Positions 46,501 through 56,755 of a stretch of 64,000 bases of DNA are shown here, one piece after another. Every line of letters begins with the position of its first letter. The first letter of the stretch is position 1. This DNA comes from Eudorina sp. 2006-703-Eu-15. Lineage: Eukaryota > Chlorophyta > Chlorophyceae > Chlamydomonadales > Volvocaceae. The position numbers and the translations under genes were made by a program. The notes below the pieces were generated by a model that was not told where the DNA came from, did no database searches, and saw only the letters and a list, made by a program, of their open reading frames with translations. The stretch is from NCBI GenBank assembly GCA_003117195.1, contig BDSI01000123.1, positions 153,584 to 217,583 of the forward strand, read 5' to 3'.

Positions 46501-47413
46501 AAATGTGCGGACATCGGCAACCTGGGCAGGGAGCTCGAGTGCTACAAGAGGTGGGTGGGGCGGCGGCGCGGCCCGGCAGGTGGTGGTGGGAGGTGGGAGG
46601 GAGGGACCCACCGACCCACCGACCCACCGACCCACGCAGGTGGGTGGATGTGCTGGAGGAGGAGTTCTTCCGGCAGGGCGACCGGGAGCGGCAGCTGGGC
46701 CTCCCCATCAGCCCCCTATCGGACCGGACCAAGCAGGGGGTCAGCAAGAGCCAGGTGCGTGGGTGGGGAAGTGCGGAACTGAGGAGGAGGAGGAGGAGGA
46801 GGAGGGGCGGGGTCCCGGAGCGTGGAAGGTGGGGGGGCCAGTTGCTCGGTGAGGTGCCTGCTTTGTGGTGAGGTGCAGGAAGGGACATGTGTGTGATGTT
46901 GGGCCGCCTTCAGGAACCGCCGTGTGCTGTGTGTGGGGCGGGTGTGTACCGCATCCTTCGTCTGCCTGAGGGCGTGTGGTGACTGCGTCCAAAAAGCCGG
47001 AAGGACATTGACTGCCCCCCACGGGGGGGATGGATGTGCCCCGAAGCTCCGTTTCTCCTTTCCTGCCCCTGACCCCCTCCTCGGGCCCCTTGCTCCTCGG
47101 GCCTCAGACCGGCTTCTTCGACTTCGTTGCGCTGCCGCTGGTCCACGCCATGGCGGCTGCCTTCCCTGGAGCGCAGCCCCTGCTGCGCAGCTTCCTGTCC
47201 AACTACCATTACTGGAAGCGGGCGGACTTGGCCGCCTCCCACGACTCGATCAACTCCGCGGCCTTGCAGCAGCAGCAGTCCTCCCAGCAGCAGCAGCAGC
47301 CCCCCGCGATGGCGCAGCAGCACTCGTCCAAGCAGAGCTCACCGGTCATCTCCGTGCGGGACTCCCTTTCGCTGTCTCGGCCCCTGGCTGCCGTACCCTC
47401 ATCGGCGACGTAG
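33116..47413 (+). CDS. CHASE-domain transmembrane class I cyclic-nucleotide phosphodiesterase (18 exons, 1492 aa)
   Basis: Predicted to hydrolyse 3',5'-cAMP and/or cGMP under control of an extracytoplasmic CHASE sensor. Exons: 33116-33202, 33289-33420, 33989-34153, 34688-34796, 35391-35617, 36021-36157, 36776-36830, 37381-37502, 38031-38143, 38581-38741, 39240-40913, 41309-41466, 43805-43964, 44914-45114, 45699-46069, 46365-46550, 46640-46754, 47108-47413. All phases agree. TM1 is ~41-66. CHASE is ~75-318 ([44 protein letters not shown]). TM2 is ~321-344. Then come a [10 protein letters not shown] segment and a 558-residue low-complexity exon. The catalytic domain (~995-1425) has HNATHA (His1062, His1066), HDLGHPG (His1103, Asp1104), ENHHC and CADIGN (Asp1340), then [11 protein letters not shown] as in PDE4. 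A His-rich insertion follows FSTLSHFNT. The tail is Gln/Ser-rich. The cyclic nucleotide and CHASE ligand cannot be read from sequence. The first exon (29 aa) is the least certain. Confidence 0.93.
35932..36010 (+). repeat. CCAATCCTCTC minisatellite in a polypyrimidine tract
   Basis: About seven units of CCAATCCTCTCYCCT end a few bases before the acceptor of phosphodiesterase exon 6 (36021). The repeat therefore makes up the polypyrimidine tract of that intron, and unit number could affect splice-site strength. Confidence 0.75.
37533..37562. repeat. GGGGT pentanucleotide run
   Basis: Five to six GGGGT units in the intron between the TM2 exon and the next exon (37503-38030). G-rich on the sense strand. 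Confidence 0.7.
38912..39148 (+). repeat. CAC-rich tandem array in phosphodiesterase intron 10
   Basis: About ten variable units of 17 to 27 bp built from ACCGAACCACAGCAC, ACCCAACCACAGCAC and AAAGCACAGCAC. The array fills the middle of intron 38742-39239. It stays open in several frames only because the units contain almost no T. Confidence 0.85.
41467..43804 (+). other. Expanded intron 12 inside the phosphodiesterase catalytic domain
   Basis: 2338-bp intron, by far the gene's longest, splitting the catalytic domain between NIKPVALAR and [20 protein letters not shown]. The donor is AG|GTGTGT and the acceptor is CCCTGCAG|G. About 1.6 kb of it is the tetranucleotide array at 42140-43748. The first 670 bp are ordinary GC-rich intron sequence. 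Confidence 0.85.
42140..43748 (+). repeat. 1.6-kb TGCC/TGTC tetranucleotide array
   Basis: About 400 tetranucleotide units, mostly TGCC with irregularly placed TGTC and rare TGCT, TGCG or TACC. The sense strand has almost no A, so it is strongly polarised. A 4-bp unit gives the same repetitive peptide in all three frames (Cys-Leu-Pro-Ala on this strand, Gly-Arg-Gln-Ala/Asp-Arg-Gln-Ala on the other). Very long open frames arise here but are repeat artefacts. Confidence 0.97.
43990..44517 (+). repeat. 31-bp tandem array, about 17 units, with G-quadruplex potential
   Basis: The unit is CAGTACCCCTGCTGATGG followed by TTGGGTTGGTTGG (31 bp). About 17 copies differ at only a few positions, mostly GTAC/GTGC and TTGG/TCGG. 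Each unit contains four G-runs within about 15 bases. The array lies in intron 43965-44913, in the sense strand of the phosphodiesterase transcript. Confidence 0.95.
45447..45485. repeat. GGGCGTGATG 10-bp tandem repeat
   Basis: About four units in the phosphodiesterase intron 45115-45698. A second motif array (ATGTTGCYGA units, about 45640-45698) runs right up to the acceptor of exon 15. Confidence 0.75.
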
Positions 47414-48025
47414 CCGAGGCGGGCATCAGGGCGAGCAACCCAGGCAGCGGCCCTGACGCCGCTGCTAACGTGACAACCACAGCAACAGCCCCACCAGCCC
47501 CACCAGCCCCACCAGCCGCCGCCGCCGCCCTATGAAGATCCGACCGTGTTGCCAGCTGCCGGTTGCGTCGGCCGCCCCAGCCTCACCCGCCTCACCCGCC
47601 TCATCCGCCTCACCCGCCTCACCCACCGCCCTATGCGGTCTGGATGACCTGTGTGGGTGGGCGTGGGAGTGCGAGGGGGCTTAGGCGGGGGTTACGGACG
47701 GCATTCCTCCCTTCGCGCCCGCGGTGGCGGTCCTCGTCGGGACGGCGCTATCAGACCGGGTGGGCTCCTTGGGTCGTTGCGGGCGCGCGCGATGAGCACG
47801 TGATGGAGCGTGCAGGAGCCCCGGGGCCAGGGGTGGAGGAGGAGGAGGACCGGTGGGGACACCTCTGACCGCGGGGTCACTGCCGTGTGTAGGGCGGTGC
47901 AGTGCGCAGTGCGGGGCTCGGCGGTGTTGCCATCTGGGAAGCTGGGCGGTACACCCCGCGTGCAAGGGATTTACTGCAGGGTGGTGCTGCTCCTCTCCGT
48001 TCGGGCGACTGCGAGCTGTCAAGAT

Positions 48026-48092
48026 AGGGGTGTGGGTGGGTGGGTGGGTGGGTGGGTGGGTGGGTGGGTGGGTGGGTGGGTGGGTGGGTGGG
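48026..48092. repeat. GGGT tetranucleotide run
   Basis: About 16 uninterrupted GGGT (GTGG) units in the presumed 3' UTR of the phosphodiesterase. A G-rich sense strand. Confidence 0.9.
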
Positions 48093-48635
48093 GTGTCAAT
48101 GGTGGCGCGAGTGTGAACAGGTCGGACACAGCGGGGAGGTCCGCCGGCGGGTTTGCCGGGAGGGGAGGGGGGGAGAGGGGGTGCGTCTCGACGGGCGTGT
48201 GATTAACACCAACAGTACACTTTGTTGCGCATCAGCAAGTGCGGTTCAAAATATGTACGTGTCGTGTCGTTTCTTGGAACCCCCCGCGCGCAGGTGTGCG
48301 TGAGACCACGCAGACGTGGAACCTGTCGAATTCTTTTGCTGTGCCGCGTGTCCCCGCCTCTGAAGGCCTTTCAAAAGAGGGTGGCGTCATTGTTGAGCGC
48401 CATGCATGCCGTACATACCATGCTGTTTGCTGTACCACACACTGCCTTGCCGTACATCCTTTGGGGGCGGCCGCGCCTCGCACGTGGCGCCCCTTTTTGA
48501 GGACGTGCCGGCTGCAAACGCGCGGTGGCGGCTTCACACGCGCGCCGCGATTCGCGGTGTGCTGCAATGATGTGCCTGCTGTGCACGTGTCGCTAGAGTT
48601 CGCGGCGTGTGTGTGTATGTGTGTGTGTGTGTGTC

Positions 48636-48640
48636 TGTAA
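48636..48640 (+). terminator. Candidate TGTAA polyadenylation signal
   Basis: TGTAA, the usual poly(A) signal in Chlamydomonas and its relatives, about 1.2 kb after the phosphodiesterase stop. It lies between GT-rich runs. The distance is long but within reach for algal 3' UTRs. A five-base match can occur by chance. Confidence 0.3.
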
Positions 48641-51600
48641 AAGATAACTGAGCCGCGAGAAGGGAAGTAAACGTGTGTGTGTGTGTACATTTAGTGCGAA
48701 GTCCACGCGAACCACCCTGTGTTGGTTTCGGAGCCGCCGCGGCCGCGCGTCCTGCCCGTGCGCCGTGCGCCGCCTTTAGTTGTTGGGCGCGCTCTGCCCG
48801 CGTGCGCGGCGGTGCGCTGGACGTCCATGAGTGGACCGCTCCGTCTCGGGTATTTATTGCTGTCCCCTTTTTGTGGTGTTTCTTTTGACGCGTCCGGCGC
48901 CACGAGCCGAGCGGGTGTAGGAACGGACCTGACCCCTTCCTGGCTTACAACGGGAAGAGGGTCAGGGGTGGGTTGTGGCTGCATGGGAACGTTGAATCCC
49001 TCCCTTTGACCACTCCGTGAGAACCCTCCCTGAGACCACCCCACCGCCGGCCGCCCAGAGTCTCCTCCTCCCCGGGGGGCGGCTGTCGGCGTCCTGGGCC
49101 GGAAGCTATGCGTATGTGTGGAGGGGAGGGCAGCAGTGCCCGAGGTCGTGTCGGCGGCGCGGCGCGGGGGCGGGGCCGGGGCGCGCCGGGGCCGGGTTGG
49201 GCGGAGCGACTTCATCCAGAGGCCCGCACGGCTGGTGATGAGGACCGTGGATGCGACCAGTTGCGGCGATGCGCGCAAGAGGCGGAGGCTGCTGCACCCC
49301 GGTCTGCTCGCGTTCGTGATAGCAGGACCTGCGCAAAGAACAGGTGGTTGCTCAGCCGTTGGTCGCTCGGCGCCCAACCCTGTTGGGTTGCGTCTGCATC
49401 AGGCGCGGATGCGCGCGTGTTCGCCGAGACGTGTGTGTTCTCCGCCGCGGCGGAGACGAAAAGGGTGTGTTCACAACGTACACATGGTCACGAGTGTGGT
49501 GGGTGTGCATGCGCGCGGTATCCCTGAGGGCGCCAGGGGGGAGGGCCGGGTGAATCGGTCCCCATGAATCATCGGCCGTGCTCGGACATCCGTAAGAATC
49601 ATGTGACACCGCCCGGACGGCCGCGTCGGTCCCGTTGCTTTATCCGCGTGGGCACCGCGGCGCGGTGCGTTTTGGGTATAGCGGCTCGTGCAGCCAACGA
49701 GCAGGTGATTACGGCCGCGCCTGGGTGTTGGGGTGTTGATGCGGTCATGCAGTGGCGCGGTGTGGAGGCTGGGCGGCGCGGTCTTTGGGCCCCGCGCAGC
49801 GCCAGCGCCAGCGCCCGCTCGTGTGCTGGTCTGTCGTGTGTTGGTATGGGTGCTGGTGGTTCGGTGTCTCTACTTTTTCGATCGACCTGTGAGAGGTCAT
49901 TGGCGGCGGGCAGCTCGTCTGTTGGTGGAGGCATAGGCCCCGAGGAGACGAACACGGGTCCGGAACTCCGGATCGGATACCCAGGAACTGATTCACTGTG
50001 TGGTCCTTCCTCGTGTCCCAATCGTGACTTTGGAATGTACAGTCCGTGGCTGCAGCTCATCCTCCGCGGGAGGTCCAGCAGGCGGCGCGCAACGACGCGG
50101 TTGCAGTGGCGGTGCGGGGAGGGGGATTGCACATTGCAGCCAGCTGGGGCGGCGGTGCCTGCCGGTCGTGACCGCGCAGCGGGCCGTGCTGCTGGTCTGC
50201 TGGCCAGCCACGTATCAAGGTCTAGGTTCATGTACTAAGGGACACTTGTTGGTCGATGAGGAAGTCATTCACAGGTTGGGTTGAGGGGTGTGCGTAGGGC
50301 AGCAGGGGCGGATGTGGGCGTGGGTGGCTGGCTGGATGGCTGCGCATTGTGACGGCCTCACGGGAGGCTGGCCCCGCGTCCATTTCTACTGATCATGTTG
50401 CAGTGGACCCCTCGGGTCATCGGTGACAGCCGCAGCTTTCGTCCATTTCGTCGCCCACTTCCTCTTCTTGTCGGGTCGACTGCGGGATTCCATGTCACGA
50501 TCGGTAACGCCCTCGCCCCAGCCCTCGTCCCCGCCCCCGCCCTCGCCGTGCTGCGGCTGGCGTCTGCACGGCCCGCGGATGCCCAGCGGTTCACGGCATG
50601 TGTGGCTGTGGCTGTGTGCTGATGTTTCCTGCTGCGGGGCGCCCCGCGTCCACTTGGCGAGGAACGCCCGCTCACGAAGGAACCGCCCAACCTAGCGCAG
50701 GGACTGATGAACTGCGCGGTATGCGATCTGGTGCGACTGAGCCCTTGGACAGGAAGCCGGTGACCACCCATGGCCCGCAGAAGATGTCGATCGATCAGTG
50801 ATTCCGATAGCTAGCTCGCCTACTGCTACTTACCTGACAGAGCAAGGCAAGGGTCCATGAGACCACAGCGCGCGCCATTGCTAACAGAATGCCCATCACC
50901 ACCAGCACAGCCCGTGCGAAAAAGGTCACGTACCGTACGGACACGGCTGGAGGGAACACGGCCACCCGCGAAGCAGCGCAGCGTTACTGCAGGAGCAGGA
51001 AAGGAATGGCCGCAACGGCGCGTGCGCAGGTGGCGCCGCCGGAACCCCACCGACTAGCTGCGCACCCTCGAAACGGCCCGGAGGTCCGTCCAGGGTGCCC
51101 TGCAGGGCGAGGCTGTTGTCCGGGAAAAGCCCAAGCGGCGAAGCACGCAAAAGCGACGCACGGAGTGCCGTACTAGCCCTTAAACAATCCCATACGCGGG
51201 GAGCTGGGCCAAAGAACTGAACCCCTTCACGGCTGCGAACCAACGGCCTGCCTCCCCGCTGCACATACAAGTCGCCCCGCCCCTCCCCGCCCCGCCCCGG
51301 GCCGCGCCGCCACCGGCACCTATGGCGCCTGCGCGTCGTCACGGATGGCTGAAGTGATGGGTAAGTAATTCCCCAGAGGCGCGCACAGGGTCCGCCGGGC
51401 CGCCTGCCGCTGGTCGCCCTGACTGCAAGCGCATGCCCATGCCGGATGACAGACAAAAGGCCCTAACGCTCATACAGGCCATCCCGGCGCCGTCTGACGT
51501 CAATCAGCGTCGCCACCGGCTACTCGTTTGGGTTCTTGGCCACGTCGCGGGTCGGTGGCAATCCTCTGTGACTGCCACCGACGGCGTCAGCGCGATTTTG

Positions 51601-54381
51601 CGGGTCGGTGGCTGCCGTGGCCTGCCGCTTCAAGCGTCCCCGCCTGATTGAACAGATAGACGGGAATATGTCCCGAACCTTATTAATGAATGAATGATTG
51701 TTACAGTGGACCGTAACAACGGCCGGGGTACCGATTAGTCCCAACCAGATATGCCATAGAATGCCCCTAAATGCCCAGTCTCATAACCAAGGCAACCAGG
51801 GAGCGCCCCGCTCCAACGCCCAATCCTGCCCTCCCGCAATACCCTCCCGTAAACAAGGGGAACCAAGACCTCCCAAACAACCACCCAATCACGCAACGCG
51901 AGAAGCAGACAACAGGGCAGCACAACCGAAGAAGCTGAAGAACCGGCAACGAACGTAACCTTGCGGTGTCGCAGCGAGCTTGATCTGCAGGTTCAGTGTG
52001 CCCGCGGCTCGCAGTTTCGGCGCCATCTGCTGCTGCAACCCAACCTTCTTCCCTGTCCGCCCCTGTTCGCCCCGTCCCCTCAAGCCGCAACCAAGGCAGG
52101 CATGCCTGTCCAAATAAAGTTCAAATAAATACATTCTGGAGCCCTTATCTAACACCCTCCTTGCATCACATTGAAACAGCATCTATCGCCGACCCGGCCG
52201 GCCTGCTTATCGACGTCTTACACAGCGTACGGCTATCTGAACCCATTCCACCCGCCGGCCCCCGGGCGCGCTCTTCATCGCCACAGCCAGCGAAATGCCG
52301 TACCATCAATACCCGGGCCCCGGATTCCGGGGCCTGCTGCTGATCGTCTGCACCGCTACGGCGGACACCATCTCCAGCGTGGCTATAGCTGATACCAGGA
52401 TATGCTAGCTGACGCTACAGCTGCCATGAAGCTGTCCCCCACCACCATAAAATTAACGACTGTACGTATTTGATATGCTCGCACGGCCTCTGCTGCAACT
52501 CCTTCCTGGTGCTATTTAAGGTTCGCCTTGTTAACAAAAACATCTTGCGCGACAAAGCCACGCACGCATGCACGACCCGCCATGCTGTGTCTCATGGCAG
52601 ATTTTAATGTGGGTGAGCTCGCCATTGAAGGCGCGCATGGTAATCAACATGAATGAGGGCACGCACATGCCCATTGCTTTCCATCGTCAGGCAGGGCGTC
52701 CTCCTTCCTCCCTCAGGGTGTACACACACACACGCATCTGCAAAGTTGACACAAAACAGGAAAGCACGACGACTGATTCCTAAGGTTTGCTCATGTCTAA
52801 GGTTTGCTCGAGGGCCCCTCCTGGAAGACGAAATGATGGCGCAGCAAAGAATGACCCAGCGCGCGCAGGCGCCCGCAGCACATCACCAGAACGGTGAGCC
52901 GCCACACACAAGCAAGACAACCACAACCCGGTCCACTGTAACACTCAATTCATCCACAACTCACATATCAGGTGAGCTCGTGCAAACCCTGACTGCCCGA
53001 GCCCGCTCCTACACACCAAAGGTAAGGATGCCCACCTTTCGCTCGCTGCACGGCGACTGACGTGACCCGCTCGTGGCCTCCCGGGTGACTTCGCAACGCA
53101 ACTTCGAGGCCGATGAATATAGCGCCGCCCAGATGAATAGACCCCAGGGACGAGTGGTGTTGCATTCTGGAGGAGCGCATTCAGCGCCCGGCGATATCGG
53201 TAACGAGATGCATGCATGTTCGTACAAGCAACGACCCGGCACTACTAACTGGCCACACCATCATGTTCTCACGACCAGGCACGTAAACACTAACCTGTAT
53301 TATTACACCGTACATCCCCTGATCACGAAAAATAAACCCCGCCGCATCCTCTATCTCTGTTCAATTGGGTGAGCGGCGGTGCAAGCCACACACCGACCCA
53401 CACCCATACCACATTAATCTGCCGAACATCCTGCAGGCAGGCGCGCTTCCCCGACTGCGTCACCTGCCGCGCACCTACTACCGTACACCAGCACAGGGAC
53501 TATCCAGCGAACAAAGCAAGGGCGCACCAACCCACCTTGGCTACCTGCCTACTGCAGCTAGCTTGGCTACCTACCTAGCTGCATGCGTCGTCCCAACACA
53601 CGTGCAGGCCTTGCCGCCCAGCAGCCAGCGGCGGTAAGCATCTATTATTACCGTTAACTGAAAGTCCGGGCCTCGGCTCGATTGCTAAAATAGGCGCACT
53701 GCGCAATCAACTCCAACGCAAGATAACGCAGCCAATTGAACAACTTGCGGGCGACATGGGCGACATGCATGGCACATAATGCGCAAATGGAGAAGGATGC
53801 ATGTCTCGACATACACATATCATCACACACCGTACATAGGGCCATGCCAGCAGCACGCCAAACATGACGGGATGCTGATGCGCGCATGGGAAGGAACCAA
53901 GCCGCAGCGGTTGGTACTATGAATGATCAGAACCACAAGTAACGGTTCCCGGTGTGTTGAAACATCCGTTCATTGATCCAACATTCACGCGGCGCACGTC
54001 AACACATACGGTCCATGATGACGGACTGCACATAAATCTATCCAGGATATCAGATGCCTGCAGCTGCGGACCGCTGTGCTGCATGTGAGTTGTCCCAGCC
54101 AGGACGTCTCCCTCGCAGGTGATCCGGTCACCTCCTGCTAGGCCATGAACTGATTGTCGGGCGAGGCAGCGATGTTGATGATCCGGTGGAGCTAGCTAGC
54201 TAGCCGTACGGTGTGCGCACACCAGGTCCGGCCACCTCGCCATGCCATCTCGCTACACATAGCCAAGCTCCTTCAGGGGGCGGGGGCATGATGATATAGT
54301 CGCAATCAAACAAGGTCACGTCATCGTTGTCGTCGTCGGTCATTGTCACCCAAAGTTGCTTGTGCAATGGTGTAGTGGGTA

Positions 54382-55251
54382 GTGGTATTGTTTGTTGCGG
54401 TGTGTGTGTTTAATGAGAAGCCCACCCAGGACCGCCCAGGCCCGGATCCTTACCAAAACCTGCGATTTACTAAGCAATGGCAACACAACAGGACAAACGT
54501 GACAGGCAAACACGACGACCGCGCCACCACCAGGGCGCATCGCAAGCACGGCCGTAGCAACCTAACAGCCAACTACGGAAAACGGACGGACGGAACGGAA
54601 ATACTACCTGTATATGTATGGAAGAAGGACGTTGCGATGCAAGGAGCAACGACGTTGAAGGACAGCATGCGAGGCGAAATCAGGGAAGCGGAAAGTAAGT
54701 GTGGGAAAAGAAAAAGCAGTAAAAAGCGTCAAAACATAAACTATATAACTATGGTGGTGGCGCGGCGTAAGAACTCGACGGCGAGTCGTACTGAGTATAT
54801 GGGGGGCGTGTATGGGGAGGGTACGGATGGGTGGAAGTTATGTCGTACACAGATGGATGGGGGGCGGGTTTCGGTGATGTGCACAACCAGAGAACAACGC
54901 TGCTGGAACGCTGCCGCTGCCAAACGACGAACCGGGTGGCGGGCCAGGAAGAGTTGGCTCCCCACAAAGGATAGGATGCCACCATGCATGAGGGGCATTG
55001 GTCCGGGGGAAGGGCGAAAAGTGCGCGACACGGGGTATGGGTGCACGGGCGACAGCAGACAAGGGGTTGGGATGGGGCCTGCTGGGGTTGGGGTGTGTGT
55101 GTGTGTTACATCTCTGACCGGGCCTGGCACTGACCCCAAGGGGTCCTATCCCAGCCCTAACGGAGAGACCGCCGTGTGTATGTGCCATGCATGGTGGCCG
55201 GCAGGGCACACACGATGCATGGCAGTGAGGTACAAGTCACATCACAGGTAA
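54382..55251 (+). CDS. Unrecognised 289-codon open frame, doubtful gene
   Basis: Begins near 54382 with MVLFVAVCVFNEKPTQ and ends at 55251. The first half is Lys/Arg/Thr-rich (KRTDGTE, KCGKRKSSKKRQN) and the second Gly/Arg/Cys-rich with a simple-repeat VCVCV stretch. I recognise no domain, and no neighbouring exon joins to it. The plus strand here is poor in T, which lowers stop-codon frequency, so the frame may be accidental. It could also be the remains of a mobile-element ORF. Confidence 0.15.
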   Translation: MVLFVAVCVFNEKPTQDRPGPDPYQNLRFTKQWQHNRTNVTGKHDDRATTRAHRKHGRSNLTANYGKRTDGTEILPVYVWKKDVAMQGATTLKDSMRGEIREAESKCGKRKSSKKRQNINYITMVVARRKNSTASRTEYMGGVYGEGTDGWKLCRTQMDGGRVSVMCTTREQRCWNAAAAKRRTGWRARKSWLPTKDRMPPCMRGIGPGEGRKVRDTGYGCTGDSRQGVGMGPAGVGVCVCVTSLTGPGTDPKGSYPSPNGETAVCMCHAWWPAGHTRCMAVRYKSHHR

Positions 55252-56476
55252 CACGTGCATTCCCTGCTTCATTGCTTGGTCCCTACTGGCCGTCCAATCC
55301 GAATTGGCCGGGCGTGACATGGCCATGACATAATAACACCACATGAGAACATCTCCGCCTTGTGTGCAATATTGTCTGCGTTCGGTTTGCACCTCTGGGT
55401 GTTCCTGTCCCAGGGGGCTCCCTAGGGACACCTGGGTGGCTGGCTGGGTGGCAGCCTAGGTCCCCGGGCAACTTGCCTACGTCATGTCAACTCAATGCGG
55501 TCGATTTTGACAACACATACACACACTGCCCAGCCCTGTGCACCGTAAGAACGTGCTGGATGGACCGCGTGGCCCTGACTGCTTTCCCAGGAGAATCGGA
55601 GCCGTGCCACCTGCATAGTGCTCGCTCCGTTGCGTGGTCCCTTTTTTGCCGTGTGTGCCTGGCCTTCTACTGGTTGCGCTGAATGTGTAGGGGTTTTGTT
55701 GCGTATGTTGGCCCCGTGATCGGCTTTATAATGGCAGGCTGGCTTGGTGCCTGACCTCGCGGCGCGTTTTAGATGGGGCTAGAGGCCCCGGGTGCACGGC
55801 ACCCTTGTGGTCCCGTCCTGTGTCTCCTCGCCCCTCTCCCAGTTCTCTGAGAGAGTGCTTCGGCGTTCTCCCGTATGTTGCGGGTTAGCTCCCCCGGCCA
55901 GTGTCACCTGTTGCACTGCGCTCTGCCTATCAACGTGCATAACACTAACGCTGACCTTGCTTGCCTACTGATCGTACATTCCCTTACCTGTTTCGTATAT
56001 TGCCCTACCTGATTCGTTTACCCAGGTTTGCCCTTGCCTGACTGTCGTTCTTCGTATGCCGTATGTCTCTTGCCGCCCTACTTATGCGTCCATGACGACG
56101 CATTCCCTCCCCTTTGCTGCCTTGGCATGCACGCTTTTTCGCACGCACACATTAGTACGTTATTCTGCATCGTCTTCGGCGGTGCTGACTACACGGCGTT
56201 TTGCTTGCAGGTGGGTACATTGCGATAACAACGCGAGGATCGCACGCATGCACAGCATTGTGATGTGAGTCCGCGTGGCCAAGGCAGCCGACCTGCACCA
56301 GCTGGTAGTATTCCGCGCCAAAAGCGCGCCAAAAAGCAACAGCGCTCTTCCGACACCGCAGCCTTCTTGCTTTTCATTATAGGGATCGGGCAATGGGTAC
56401 ATTATATACGCATACGGCAAACTATTGGGCGCCACTCGGCCCCTCGCATGTCACGCACTCCTGTTCTGCCTGTTGA

Positions 56477-56511
<35 letters not shown>

Positions 56512-56755
56512 TCAGATGCTTCGCAAACCACCCTGCACCCGGCCAGCACTCACTGATCCGCACTTGCCCTGCTGGCTATGACACTTCGGCACGTTAGCGC
56601 CTGCCTGAAGCTTCAGCCTATTCAGTCAGCAGCAGTTCGAAGTAAGGCTTTTAGGGAGCCCCTAGATTACTCCAGCACCCACCAGCGACAGTCGCCAGAA
56701 TCCTATGCTTGATGCGGTCTGAATCCATCCACTCGAAATCCCCAGCCGCCGGCAA

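Larger units (their letters stand above)
47414..56755. other. 9.3-kb gene-free stretch between two convergent genes
   Basis: Lies between the phosphodiesterase stop and the kinase stop, so both genes point into it. It should contain two 3' UTRs. A TGTAA at 48636-48640, the usual chlamydomonadalean polyadenylation signal, is a candidate for the phosphodiesterase. I found no exon series or known domain. Simple repeats occur at 48026-48092 (GGGT), 48608-48640 (GT), 46766-46805 upstream of the gap (GGA), and 56483-56510 (AC). The frame at 54382-55251 is listed separately. Confidence 0.55.
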
